DNA from: Arcuatula senhousia
Lineage: Eukaryota; Mollusca; Bivalvia; Mytilida; Mytilidae
Direction: 5' to 3'
NCBI GenBank assembly: GCA_963971305.1
Contig: CAXARO010001009.1
Coordinates: 1 to 64,000 of the forward strand
Length of the DNA stretch: 64,000 nt
In this document: positions 10,039 to 25,000 of the stretch, piece by piece
Layout: every line of letters starts with the position of its first letter
Numbering within the stretch: the first letter of the stretch is position 1
The notes under the pieces: model-generated
What the model saw: the letters and a program-made list of their open reading frames with translations, nothing else
What the model was told of the DNA's origin: nothing
Database searches by the model: none
Translations under genes and position numbers: made by a program

Positions 10039-13000
10039 GTAGGTACAATTATCTTTTTTTGATATTTTATTAAGTTACAAAAATGTACCAATTTTTATAA
10101 AAAAATCATTTTAAATAGCTGTGGAATAAATTATATATCTTTAAATTTTAATAAAAGTAAAAACAATCGTTCATATGATTTGCTGCTTTAAACATCCTAG
10201 TATAATATAAAACATTTGATTGATTGATTAATCAATCGATTGATTTTTGATTGTTGTTGTTGTTGTTTTATGTTCTTGCGGTGATATACATACCCTTGTT
10301 TAGAAGTACATGTTTTTATAGCTACATCATTGATTAATCATTTGAATTTATTGCACTTACATTTGTAAAACGCAATGTGAATAAAGATATAGAGGTGTAT
10401 TCGAATTATATTAATCAGAGAAACTTTTTAAAATGTATATTATCTTTTTTTAATTTTTACTTTTTAAAGTTCATTTATGATGTTAGATATGTTTTACGTG
10501 TTAAATGTAAATATGTAATTTCATAAAGTATCTATTATACAAATAAAACAAACATTAAGAAATAAAAAAAGAAGTAAAAAATAAAACTAAAAAAATAATA
10601 AAATTTCAACTAATAATGTTTACAAGTGTTTAATAAATCCCTACTACTCTGTCCCTTCTATAAAATACACAATTAACTTATCATAATTCATAAACCATAT
10701 AATTTCAGCCTTCAGATGTGAGTGCACTAATTAGGTAAAAAAATATTTCAAGTTGCTGTATAAGAAGATATAAACAAAACTGTAATACATAAATATAATT
10801 CGAAATCCGTAAGGAAGCATTAATTGTCGTTAATGATTTTCAGATTCATATGTAATTCATATTAGCAAGTCGACAATAAAGATAAATTTGCATGCTATAT
10901 GTGTCTTTTTATTTCATCTGTTTTACATAATTTCTTTTTTGTCAGTTATTCTTTAAAAAGTACACACACACACACAAAAAACAAACTAAAAAACAAAACA
11001 AAACAAAAAAAAAAAAAAAAAAAAAAAAACGGAATAAAAAAATAAAACTAGTTTAATTACTAGTATCTCGGACAAAATTTAAAGTTAATCATAGCAATAC
11101 CTGATAAAATAAAAAAAAAATCTTTCAGTTTTTAAATAAAATAATATGACAAAACAAAACAAAAAACAAAAAAAAAAACAAAAACGGAATACAAAAATTA
11201 AAACTAGTTTAATTTCTATTATCTCGGACAAAATTTTAAGTTAATCGTAGCAATACCTGATCAAATAATTATTTTTTTCTTTCAGTTTTTAAATAAAATA
11301 TTACGTATCTTTAAAATATAGTGCATAATTAAGATATTACAAGAAAAAATCTTACCGTAAAGCAAAAAATCTCTAGTTGTGATATATGAACACTATGCGA
11401 TCCGCAATCGTTTACCAAAACAGCGCGAAATGAAAGCGTTATGTTGGACATAACGGTATCAGTTCGACGTCCCGTTGTGCTCTTGTTCAATCTTCAATCA
11501 TGGACAACGCCACCTGTTTTTTGATGATAACAATGTGCTATTTGTTTCGTCTTTTGAAGTATTTTGGGGATTCTCAACGGCCAGAACAATTGATAATGAA
11601 TTTCCAGCTGAAAGTAAACACGCGTCCATATTTCTTAGGAATGGGATTACATAAGAAACATTTAATAAGTCAATGCAGTATGTGTGCTAACAATATAGGT
11701 CTGTCGTGCTAATTACACGTGACTTTGAAGGTCAAAAGCTAAAGAAAAAACAATAAAAGTCATGAAAGTATTGTTTCATTCTGTAGGAAATCATTGACCA
11801 CACCCCATAACTATTCCCAGTAGGCCATGTTTTAAAAAGCGTCTTACATTTAGATGCATATAATCAAACAATATATCAAAATCAATCAATCAAATCAAAA
11901 GCCAAAGAGTTTGTCATTTTTTTTTAAATTTAAAGAGTACAACCAAGACTTTCACTTCAATTTCGCCAGATTAAACTTTAAGAAACCCAAACAATCAATA
12001 TAATAACTTTATACATCAAAGCGTGTGTAGAAAAGTAAAACGAATAAACTGAATAGCGAACAGACGGACGGACAAAGACAAAACACCAATAGTACAATTT
12101 TCTCACTAGCAGTGAAACACAGATAATGATGGCCCGCTTCATAATGAACTCTATGTTTGGAGAAAAACCTAAGTCAAATTATATATACTAGTATATATCA
12201 ATGATATCTTTAAAATAAAGCGGGGGTATCTGCATGATGTTTTTGTTCCATACAAAGTTTTATCAAATATATCAAGGAGTTTAGGAATACAAATGTAATT
12301 TCGTCTGCACAGACGGACAGGGACAAATAAACCAGATACACAAGACTTTGTAAGCGGGTGTATATACAAATACAAACTGTAATAATTTTAGTTTGTTTTG
12401 TTTGTTAAATGTGTACAATTTGATACTTGTATAAAATTTACTTTTCTGTCATCTAATGTGTATGTGGACATTTTCATTTCGTTATCAAATATCCAATTTA
12501 TTTATGATTTTTTTGTTGACGTTCACTTAGGTTCGATTAAACAATAACCAAAGACTAAGTGAGCATTGAACTTATAAGCAAAAGTTTTGTGAACAGCCAG
12601 TAAATTCCAAGTTTTACCGACTTGGAGATGACATTTCAAGGCAAAAGGAAATCAAAATTGGCTTCAAATAATGACATTTTTTATTGAAGTGGCTATTTGG
12701 TTTTTTTTTTTGTTATTTAAGTTAGCACACAAACGGACAGCACATGCAATGCTTTAAAGTATAAAAAGTATTAAACTGTTAGCCGTAGAACGTATTTTTA
12801 TCGCCTGCTACGTGTTGCAAAGGGACATATAGGGGTAGCTTGACAATACCGTCGTCTTGCGTTGTCGTACTGCGCCCTGCAGCATAACGTTAACAAGCAC
12901 TTTCGTCGCATTTCCCCACCCAACTACAGGTCACAGCCTCGGCTTGATATTTGACATCAGTGTATAGCTTCCTTCTGTAGTACTATATGGTGTAAACGGC

Positions 13001-16000
13001 GACTTTATGTCCGTATTTCATCTACTGTTTATCGAATTTTAAGATGCAGGCGACATACATCTTACATGGAAGACGGCCATTCTAGTTAGTTAAATATCAA
13101 CACTTTTAAAATCCGAATTAGTACAAATTACGTGCGAAACGTCAGTACGAATTTTTCTTTAAAACCAGCTGTAAATCTCTCATTAAAAAACAAAAATATG
13201 TATTAATCACTATACAGAAATACTGAAATTTTTAGCATATTTAATTTCATAATTCTAATTACTAGTACTGTTAACTACCCTTCTTCAAATTCCATATACA
13301 ATGAGCTAATAATTGTAAAGGTAAACAAACAGAGTAAACAAATGTGCATATTAATGCTGTCAATAAACCATGAAGGTTAACGTTGGGCTGATTAAAGATA
13401 GTGAAAACATCTGGTCAGGAAGGAAATCAAATGACCTCAGATAGGGTCATTCCTCTCCCGCTTTATTTATTCATTTATTCAGTTATTTATTTTAATTAAT
13501 TTATTTATTTATCTATTTTTAAATATTTATTTGTTAACTTATATTTCCGTGCATCCATTTTTAAGGAATATTAACAAGAGGCTCCCAAGAGCCTGAATCG
13601 CTCACCTGATCTCTTATGCTAAAGCCTCATACCTAGTGTGCAACATGGTCTACCTAAACTTGGTATTCATAAAAGAAACTAGTTAGGATAGAAAACACTC
13701 TAAAGATCAGAATCAAGAATACGAAGTTACAAATCTTTCCCAAAAAAACTAAAACCAAACAAGTTAAAATTGATTGAATAAAGGTAATAACAAAACTACC
13801 GAACTTGAATGATCAATCTCATTGTCCAGAGAAAATGACAAAAACGAATCAGTCATACCGGAGAATTGGTGGATCGCAATGGTCCTGACTTGGTACAGGT
13901 ATTTCAAACGAAATGGTGGGTTAAACCAGGTTTTATGGCGCCAAACCTCCCTCTTCCATTGCGATCTTAGGATCCTGTAATGACCATAGAACACAACATA
14001 GTTGTGAGACACAATACATGTAGTTCAAAACAGTTAAAGGAGAAGAACTCTTAAAAGGTTGATCTGACAATTTTGACCCTGAAATCATTTAAGTACATCT
14101 CAATGAGCTGAACAATTTTGCAATGCTGACTCTTCCTCTAGCTCTTACGGATTTTTAAGATAGAGTTTAAAAAACTGTGAAAATGGTCAATTTTGACGAT
14201 TAAGGAGAAATAACTCCTATAAGGAGTCGTCCCACGACTTTGACTCAATAGAGAGTTTTGTAGAGCTTTTGATGCTGAAGAAGGAAGGTTGCTTCGGATT
14301 TTCTCTATCTCTTATACGTTTTTAGCTATAAGCTAAAAACTATGGTCTGACCCCCCTGTTCTATTTTTAGCAACGGTGGCCATGTTGGTTGTTCGGCATG
14401 CACAAATTTCACAAACTTGGTAGAAGACATCCTAAAGATCAAGTGTACAAAGTTTGAAAGTAATCCCTTTAGTGGTTTCATAGAAGAAGATCTTTGAAAA
14501 AAAATTGACGGACGGCGGACGCTTAACGATGACAATAGCTCACATGACCCTTCGGGTTAGGTGAGCTAAAAATAAGCTGCTCATTCTAAACAGTTTTATC
14601 AATACGAGTATTCATTCTCTTCATACGCTTTACATTAGCATTAAACACTGACTTTCGTCTATAAGATAAATAAGTATTGTCCCCATGCAAAGTGGTCAGG
14701 CGGTACATCAAAGCTTTGCATTACTGAATACCCTTTTTTGATCAATCACTGCGTCAAAATCAAGTAAACATATGTAACAAATTTTAAAAATTTTAATAGT
14801 CGCCAAGTGCTAACTAAATTTCGCATTAGTGACCACAGTCTAGAAATAGAAGTAGGTCGTTATAAAAAAGTTCCCAGAGAACAAAGAGTTTGTAAAATTT
14901 GTAAAATACTAGATGATGAACATCACTTTTTCTTTACATGTAAAACAAGTAATGAGAATCGAAATATATTGATAAATAAAATCGATAGGTTTTATCCCAA
15001 TTTTAACCAGCTTAGTTCAATAGAGAGACTTAAAATTGCTCTTGACCCTATATCAGATATCTTGCCCAGTGTTGTCAATCTATTGAATTGCGAAAATAAG
15101 GTCCATACTGGTCACTTATATCTATTATAATTATAAATTCATCTACATGTTGAATCATTTTGTTCTTGTATGTTTTATGTTTGTATTTTTTCATTTGTAT
15201 TTGCTTAACCCGTCAGGGTTTTATGTTTTGCAAATAAACTATTCGTGTTCAGTAACGAACAAAAAGGGTATAAATTTTCGAAAGGAAAAGGGGGGGTCCA
15301 CACACAGTCTACTTTGGACGAAAGGGGCCAGTTTTACCGCAAGTCTACAGGAAAATAACAAATAACGGAGGAAAGTGGGGTCCAACACCCCCGGAATATC
15401 GCGCCTGGTTCCGCCACTGCCTTTTTATGTATAAAAGCATCCTACATCAAAAGGTTGGTGTCGTTTCCGATTTAGCATTTTCTTTATTCCTTCATAATGT
15501 GCGGTTTAACATATTTTTCGTACTTCTGATTAGTTTTTAATAACGCCCCTTTATTGTTTGGTTAAAGACTAGATGAAATTTCAATTTCATATTTACCTGG
15601 TTTATGAATTAAAAATATACAGTCTCTTAGGCCTGTAACGTGTATGGCGAGAGAAATTATAATTTTTCAAGATAAGTTCTCCTAATTTTAAGTAAGAAAG
15701 CTTTCGACCCTATGGACGAAATTAACAATATTTCCCGAAGAATACGGACTTAGACCTCACGAATCCACACCTCTTGGGCAGTCATTCATTAATTTTTAAC
15801 TGTATTTATCAGAGGTGGTTTTAATTATACACAATTTGGAGGTGTAACATGCATGGGCGGTACTAAAAACACTACAGATTCTGCTATCCGCCCCTAATAA
15901 AAGCGGAGTCGGATATGCCACTTCAGGACACTTTCAATGTTTCCATAAAGATGTTTTCCTCCTTAAACATTAAATAAATTTTCTGTTTCTGTTCTTAGTT

Positions 16001-19000
16001 TCGTTTCAGCTTTTTTTTCGCCTACACTTGAACAATTCCGTCTCATGCATTCGGATAGAGAATAGGTTGACTCGCGACAGAATTTCAAGACTCGAACGAC
16101 AACTGGGTTCTTATTTGCCACCCAGTGCCGATGTAACATATTGGTTTTTCGACGAAGTATTTTCTGAACCCTTCAAGTCCAATATTTTTCTTCATCATTT
16201 AGTTTAGCCTGTGTTGGGAAACAAGCTTAATGCTTCTATAAATCCCTCTCCAGTTTACAGTTTGCGAATGTGGCCTTTGTAAACGGCCTAATTGAGCCCC
16301 GGGAATTGAGCCTACTCTTACCGAACTCGTCTACAAAGGGGTCTTTAAAGTGCACAGGGTATTGCGCTCCCTATATACATCTTTTTTGTCCCTTCCGAAG
16401 GACTAGCATCATTTCTTGAGACCATCCTTTGAAATGTGTCAATAGAGAGTCGCATAATTGGTTTCTTGTCATTTCATTATCATTTTATCATTCTTTTGAT
16501 ATCAATCGCCCTGATATGTCCTATACATTACACAAAGTAACTGTGAACTAGGGCCCGTGAACTCAACTTCATTTACTTGATCGAATTAAATATATTTTAT
16601 TAATACAGAAATATTGAGTAAATTATGTGAGAAATGGGAGGGGGGATCTAGTATGGCTTTGGCAAAGGGAGACAATACTTGTTTCCCCCATTTATATCTA
16701 GGGGGGGGTCTAGTATATACCTATTTTTCTGTGGATGGGGATCTCACTATATACTGATTTTTTTTTGGGGGGGGGATTAGTAACGAAAAAACTAGTATGT
16801 AACACCGGCACGACGTAGACACATACAAAAGACAAATTCGTACTATTTAGTATAATTTATAAATACATGCATCGATCGGCTAAGTCACAGCAATGAAGAA
16901 GTATGGTTTGCTGAACTTCTAACAAATCAGCTATGTTTCGCGCGCATTTTTGTTTCATTTTATGATATTCTGTCTGCGAAATACAATCAATTAGTGAAAG
17001 AAAGCATCATTTCCGATATTCTTATTGCAGTGCAAATGTAGTTTTAAAGACACGGTCTCTCTTGAGTATTCAAATACAGACCACATTAGTTGTAAAAGCA
17101 GAGAGAAGGCATTTGATGTTAAAATTGATTATTGATGGGACATCTGGATGATTTTTATCTGTGGAAAAACCGCCAAATTATTTTTGAGAAAAACAATATT
17201 ATTTTTTTAATTGTTACATAGTTTGCACTTTATGTCTTATTATTTTCATATTTCGTGATCATAAATATTTAATGTCACTCGTAAAAGTAACTGATAATCA
17301 TTTTGCAATCACCTTGTATGTCTGTCCGTCTGTCTGCTTGTTCAGAATTTCGTTACACATTTCGGCTTCCATTTAAGGAATTGATTTCAAATTCTGCACA
17401 CAGCTGTTGAAAGATGAAAGCCGTGTCCCTCTTTTCCATGTCAGTTGATCACCTGCATCCAGCTTTAAGAATGGTCGAGTGTTGTTTTTCTTAGCACGAC
17501 TTGGGGCAGCCTCGTTTATTGACAAAGATAGACAGGGGTGTTTAAAACTTTTAATACCGGTGGCGTTAACTTTCAATGTTAAAGTTTTATGAGCAGCTTT
17601 TAATCAACTGAAAAATACTTTTTCCAAAAAGTCAGTTTTACCTTATTGAACTTCATAAAGTTTATTTGTTATCGAAATCCTTAACCTATTTTCTTGCAGC
17701 TTTAATTTTTAATTGAGAAAAGCATCGGTTTTCGTTGAAGAGCTGCCTAAAAAAAGAACATATTGCAGACAAGAATTTAGAAGGTTTTCATTTAAAATCA
17801 TTTCGGTAATTAAAAAAAATCATTTATTTTGAGTGGACATTTTATGCCCGTCATTCTATATTCTCACTAATAACCCCGTCACACTGGGACGAAGACCGCC
17901 AAGTACTTATATGTAGTGCAGTGAAATTTCACTAAGATTTCTCTACATCCTAACAATGACCGCGCAACGACTTTAAAGTTTACAATAAGATTCTTTCTAG
18001 GTCTATCAAGTTTTTTCACACTATTCAGCCACCTAAGGTACAAGCTTGGTCCCACTGTGGGCTGAGCACTAACCCGACGTCAAAATCCCAAGACTCTTAG
18101 TTGCATCTTACGACAAGCTAGGCTCTGTTTCGGGCCTATGCGCTTTTGCCTTGTGGCGAGCGATACATAAGCGGTAGGACGGACTGTCAACGTAGTAAAA
18201 ACTATGAAGTCAGTTTTGATATGTTCTTTCCATGTTTCGACTGCGATCGGGCTCCTCAGTACATTTTTAATAGGTATTTACTACGTTTGACTTCTTTACT
18301 CCCTGGCCACGTTTGTTTTGAACATGTGCACTTGGCGTTCTTGGTCTATTACAAGTTTCTAGCATGTCTTTACAACGTTCAACAAAACCTTTCAATTTTC
18401 CGAGTATGACTGTTAAGTACTTTGTAAGAATGTATTACGGACTTTATCCAATGTGACGGTGGCATAATAAGCCATTAGTCATAAAAACGTGGAAAACTCC
18501 TATTGAAACTTACTTACAGATGTCATAGAAACGTGTATGGTCGTGGTGCATATTTAAAAACTTGATTTGACTTGGTTCCAAGTTTGTATTTGGTTCGCAG
18601 ATATTCGTATTTACTTTTTGTCTCGCCTGCGACGAATAGTCGCGGAAGGCTTAACATAGGTATTACTTTCCGGCGGCGGCGGCGGCGGTGGCGTAAACTT
18701 TTTTGTAAGACTTTTTTAGACGATGGATTCTTGAAAAGTATAAAAAGCTAGGCATCTGATATTTGGTATACAGACAGTTGAGGGTATGGTCTACGCAACT
18801 GTCACCATGCTGTGTGACCTTGATCCCATTTTAACGCTCCTGCAGTGACTCTGTGAACTTAGGTCTTTTTGCAGGGTGTAAACTTTTTTGTAAGATTTTT
18901 GTGGGCGATAAATTGCTTGAAAAGTATTATAGCTAGGCATCTGATATTTGGCATACAGACAGTTGAGGATATGGTCTACACAACTGTCACCATGCCGTGT

Positions 19001-22000
19001 GACCCTGACCCCATTTTAATGCTAGGTCTTTTTTCAGGGTGTAAACTTTTTTCTAAGACTTTTGTGGACGATGAATTCTTGAAAAGCGTAATAGCTAGGC
19101 ATCTGATATTTGGTATACAGACAGTTGAGGGTAGGTCTACGCAACTGTCACCATGCTGTGTGACCCTGACCCCATTTTTACGCTCCATTGACTTTGTGAA
19201 CTTAGTTCTTTTGCAGGCCATAAACTTCATTGTATTTTTTTTTTTGGAAAATGAATTTCTTGAAAAATATAGATAGGCATACTTTAGTGTTAACTCTTGT
19301 TTCGATTACAATCATATATACTCTTTTTGAATGTTATTTTTTTTTATTTCTAACAACTTCGGGACTTACTTAGCACAAAACATGTCCACATTGTACTTTT
19401 CGATTTTCATTGATGGTTTAAATATATAATACTATAACCACGATAACGATAGCTCATTATTGCTCACATTTTTAGACTACCTTCCTTCTGAAAAAAAAAT
19501 GTTGCTGCTCACGATACTTAAGGGAGTACGAAGCTGAGAAATTAAACATTTTCGGGATTCTCTGCCTTTATCCATTTAAATGCATTAAAAAATTCCAACA
19601 TGTTTGCTTACATTTTGTTCAGAATAAGTTAGAGAAGGTCCTTATAAACACCCTTTAAAATTTTAAATTTTTAAAATCAATTCTTACTACTATATCAATG
19701 TTAAAACTGAAGAAAAAGTTTCAGTGCATTTCCTATGAAAATATACGATAATGAGATGTTGAATAAGTGTACGCGACACAACAAACATAAAAAACGACAA
19801 ATTAAAAAATCACAACGGAAAACAGCGAGCAGTCTTCAACATGGCCAGAGGTCACTGCTCGCCGTCTTGCATTGGCCCAAAACTAAAAATAACATACAAA
19901 AGATTCAAAACCAATCCCTAAATTATCAACGAAAGACCCATTTCGGGACATAAAACAATAAACAAATAGAAGACAAAGACAAAAGTCTAGAGGAGTTTTA
20001 TTTCCCGCCATATTTTTAGGTGCTTATATCTTTTAAACGCGTCCATGTTTTTTAAAACTTTTTTTCATAAAGTCTAGCTTTTTTGAGTTATTCTTTCCAA
20101 TTAAATTATTTTAAAGACTTTTTAATTACAAAAAAATCTCAGGCTTGTACTCACTTAATGACTACATGAATACACGATTCGAGATTTTTACTTCGTTTTA
20201 ACTGAAATAAAACTTGCACAATTTTATTTGTTTTATTTCATTATCATTTTTGTTGGTTAATTCTGTGATGCTTTTGTTTTAGATGATTCAGAAAACACAG
20301 AACAAACCTCTCGCTCATCGCCTCAACAGAATCTCTTGAAATCACCAAGTCTTTATTGTAAAGGAAAAAGTATACGTGGTATGTACATGTACAAAAGGCG
20401 TTTGATTTTAATAAGTGAGTGAACAGACTCTCCAACTGACTTTTTTAAATCTCTTGCTGCAACACAGGTCATGCTCTTTCAAAATATCACCACCCTAATA
20501 AAATGTAAGATCACGTTTCTGATTGCAATTGCAATTGATTTTTTTTAGTTTTTAGTCTTGAGTTTTTATAGGTCTACAGATTTATTCTTGGCATTTTTTG
20601 AAAAACTTTGTATTTGTGTTTTTCAAGTGCTCTTTTGAAACAAAACGTTAGGTAAATATTATATTATTTACAAGAACTAATGACCGAGCTATTGACCGGA
20701 TGAATTCCTAGGTAGTGCGTTAAACGCTTGCACCCCAATCATTTCACAATGACAAAGTTGAATGATGTTTCATTACAAAATCTGTTTTTCAGCAGCACAT
20801 GCCCTTTTGAGGTTTATTCTTATTTATTGTAAACAGGGGGTGGGTGAAAGGGGGATCTCACCCCGCATTCCCGTTAAAATAAATACCAAATCCCGCTTTC
20901 CCGTTGACATGAACGACCATTCCCGGATCCCGCTACCTAAAAATTCCGAATTCCGCATTTTTATCTGTACAATCCCGAATTCCCGGCGAATAAATAAGCC
21001 TTTCCCGCTGCCCAGGAAAAGGTCCTACCGACCCTCTAAACACTTCAAAATGCAAATACATGTAGCAGTCATTGAGTGAATAAGTATAAAAATAATTTAA
21101 GAGCTTTAAAAATTACAAGTTATTCAAAAGATTGGATCATTAGCGGTATCAAATAACTTATACCACCTATTATATATATCGCAAAATTTCTATGTATATG
21201 GACTTGAGAATTAATTTCTATTGAAAGGTCTAACCTCAAAACGGCGATGGAAAGCACTAGACGCAAAGAGTGTACAGCAGCAGATGAACGAAAATTGTGG
21301 ATGTCTTCATGATTGCTATAAAAAGTTTTCGGTTAATGAAGTCCTCTACTGGAGAAACAGGGTCCATGGATTACCTGAGGGTCCAGAACGTATGGACAAA
21401 ATATGCCAATTAATAAGAATGGCTTCAGTTGAGTTAAAGAAGAATGACAGGGGTCAAATATTTAGAGTAGAACAGCGTAATATCTGCAGGTAGGTGAAAA
21501 TTATTTATGTTACAAACAACATAGACTTGTTTCTAAAATAAACAGGTATGTGAAAAAAAAAGAAATATTACAACATGTGACACGATATGCAATTACATGT
21601 AAATAGTTTGTAATTATTACATGAAAACTTATCCATATTAAATGTATTGTGTGTGGAGAGTGCCACGCTTCATGCACGTAAAAGATCACCTCGTGGACCG
21701 CCAAGTAGTGCACCACATAGGCTAAATTTTCCGCCTCCTACCCACCTCTCCCATTTTCCTGTGGTTCTTTAAAGTTTACTGTTCCTTGTTTCCCACCCCG
21801 TTCCCATATTTCATTTCTAATCAACGTTTCATGTTCTTTTTGCCATCCCTTTTCATGTTCATCGCCTTTAAATAACCTATATAGCGTTAAAGGACGTAAA
21901 ACACCAACTCACTCACTTACTCTCTCAGATGAATGCAGATGTTGGTTTGTCATAGGGTTATTGTTTGGGCTTTACCGTTTTGACACACTGAATTGGAAAT

Positions 22001-25000
22001 TGTCAGCGCGACGTATACCCAATATACCTGCTTTATGAATGCATAGTATTAGTGCATATTTTGTCCTACGCGCAAATTTGAAATAAGCAAAAAGGTACCA
22101 AAGACAAAACCAGTAACACAAACGAGAACATCACGGAGAAACAGACAACATAAAAACACAAAACAACTGAATAGCAACAATTCGAACGTAGGTCGTAACG
22201 AGAGTGGACTCAGCTTTGGAAGAGGAGTAAGCAACGTTGCAAACATCTGAAAGATACAATATATTGTCTGGACTAATGTAAAATGCAAGCTGATCTAGTT
22301 TTATTTTCAATGAAACAAAGGTATCATACAGCACATTGACCGAAAGTTTTATTAATATATGCTTTTTTTCAGAAAAACTTTCATATCGTTGATTCTTTTT
22401 ATATCTGTGGCAACGTTCACAAGAGCAAGAAGGCTGTCCCTAGCAAAGAAATCACCGCTGTCCTTACCAAAGCGGATAACGCATGGATCGAGAGGTGAGA
22501 TAAAAAATTGTTTAAAAAATAAAACTTTTTTGCTTTAATTTTGCTCTAACTAAAGGTTCGTTTTTACGTGACCTTAAATTACACCTGTTATCATAACGTA
22601 CATTTGCATGTAAGGTTGACCACATAAATACACAGACAGACCTGAACATATGCGTGTACAGTTTAAGTTCGAATACAGTCTGAAATATATATATAAAAAA
22701 CGTCTTGCACGTATTTGTAAAAGTTAGTACCATTTAGAATTTTCTGGCCTACACAGCAAAAAGTATGGCCTTAATGGTCAAAGTTTAAGTTTTAAGAGCA
22801 GGTTCATACCCGAAGAAATAAGGTATATTTCAAATCGGTTGATAATATGCCCTTTATCAATAAAAGAAGCAGAAAATTATTAAGTTAATGAACACACTTG
22901 AAATAATATAAATCTAAATCATTACTGTTTTCACAGGTAAAATTTGTGAAGGCTTCATAAAGTCTTATATTAATGGAGCATGTGATAATGATCCAACTAA
23001 ACCAAAATACCGAATGCCAAGTGGTATTACCAGGATAAGATTGTTCGACCTCTACCGTTGTATCCATAAAGAGGACGGTTTAGAGAAGAGCAAATTTTAT
23101 GACATACTGAAGGAAAAGTTTCCCGATTTGGCATTTAATAAGGTACAAAAAGTTTTCTTTTATAAAAACAACAACCATTCAAACCCAATGTAATTTCTGA
23201 TTCACTGCTCTGCTTTCATAAATGTTTTGTAATATTATACAAGAAGAAAGAGATACAAGTAGGACATTAAAATATCACAAGTCCGAAAGAAATATAGACA
23301 AAAACAGTAAACACTATCGAAAACAACGCATCAAAGCAAACCCAAGCCGTAATGGGAGTGAACTAAGCTGCCCCGGAAGAGTAAGCTGGTCTTGCTTACA
23401 ATAGCGAGTTTATATAGTATGCATGTATAACGGCATACTTGAAGATTTTCTTAGTGCAAACAAATTAGTAAACTGTTTATGTTTGACTTGACGATCTTGT
23501 ATGATAAATCAGAACAGTATTAATTTGTAGAACATCATTGATATTTGCTTAATTCCTCTTTATTTCAAAACATTTACGCATAGCATCCTTAAACTTCATG
23601 CATACTCAAATGAGATATACATCAAATACACTGTACCTTTGTGTACCAGAGCGAATGCAGAAATTCAAACATACGAATTAATCGAGCCCAGAAAAAAACA
23701 AATACCCGGCTCCTATTTAACTAATATATACATGTATTTGTGTTTAAACTGTTCTTTTTGTTGACATATGTTTTTGCATACATTGTGTAGGAACTATCTC
23801 GTGGCGCATAACTTTATGATAGAGTTTGGTTTTTGGTTTGGTCTTTCAAAGGTTTGATTCAAGTGCACTGCATATAACATAACCAAATTATTTAATTGTT
23901 TTATTTATACATGTTTTTGGTATTTGGTAATAATTTATAATTTATTTTTTTAGACTCAGCGATTTACTAAATGTACCCAGTGCAATGATATTTGTGAGTT
24001 AATAGATGCAGAGACAGATCCTGTTAAGTTGCGTGAGCTAGAAGAACTTTTAGACTGCCATCACAGACAACAACAGTAATGTTTTCACTTTACGTCACTT
24101 ATATATATGGTTGGGGGTCACTAATCCACTTTTAAATTTTCATGAAAAAGGCCGCCTTCGGAAATATTGGGCCGAAAACCTTTTTTGTCGGATCGTCTTG
24201 TACATATTGTTATCTGGGGAAAGTGGGTATGCTGATAATCATAACGCACACAAAGTTATTCTAAGACTTGCCAATTTTCGGCTTTTGGTCGCCAAATTTG
24301 CCAAAAATTCAACCGTTTCCAGTCATAATTATACCTTGTTAACATTATATCTTTATTTTTGTGTATGGTTTAAGTACCAATAGGACATTCGGATGTCGGA
24401 AGTTAACACAAAATAAGCTATATACAGAGAACAAGACGACATTAAAACACAGAACATTAACCAATCTGAAACCAGCACCAGGAATCAACTTGGTAACAAA
24501 AGATTTGCCTCATATGTACAGGAAGAGAACGTGGTTTTTGTTTGTTTCACGCTTGATGTGTTGCAATAATTAAATTCTTAACAATATTGCAAAAAACTTT
24601 AGAGATATAGAAGTCCCATATTTGTATACAAGCAGAAAATATCCTACATAAAAGTTACAGAGTGAATTCAAATCAAATGTTTACAAAAAATAGGGTACAT
24701 GTAATCTGATCAAGTAACGATGCAATAAACATTGCAAAGAATTGAATCATAATGTCTTTCCTTTAAAGATTGGAGAGAGAAGCCTACTACGTTCGTCGAG
24801 GACTGGCAGAAATGAGACCATCAGAATATTTGTCTGTTATCTTAGATGGAATGGATCAGAATAAAACAGATATACCACACTATGTCAAATGGAACAATCC
24901 AAATGTAAGTAAAACAGAACGCATAATAACGTCACAAAAATTTACGTTGCAGTTTTCCGGGAAACTACATGTAACAGCCTCTTGAAATTTACCATGTAGC

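Noticed and set aside
11500..11712. 70-codon ORF in intron 1
   Set aside because: No splice signals linking it to neighbours and no recognisable motif.
18869..19276. 135-codon plus-strand ORF and its antisense partner
   Set aside because: Falls on the three-unit tandem repeat and repeats the same peptide twice.
22049..22334. Two antisense ORFs of 67-79 codons in intron 3, and similar ones at 29603-29985 and 27911-28240
   Set aside because: They share peptide pieces because they translate copies of dispersed repeat E.
22373..22494. Alternative frame of exon 4 reading KNFHIVDSFYICGNVHKS
   Set aside because: It looks protein-like, but the splice phases of exons 3 and 5 require the other frame, which gives ICRKTF and HGSRGK as expected for the family.
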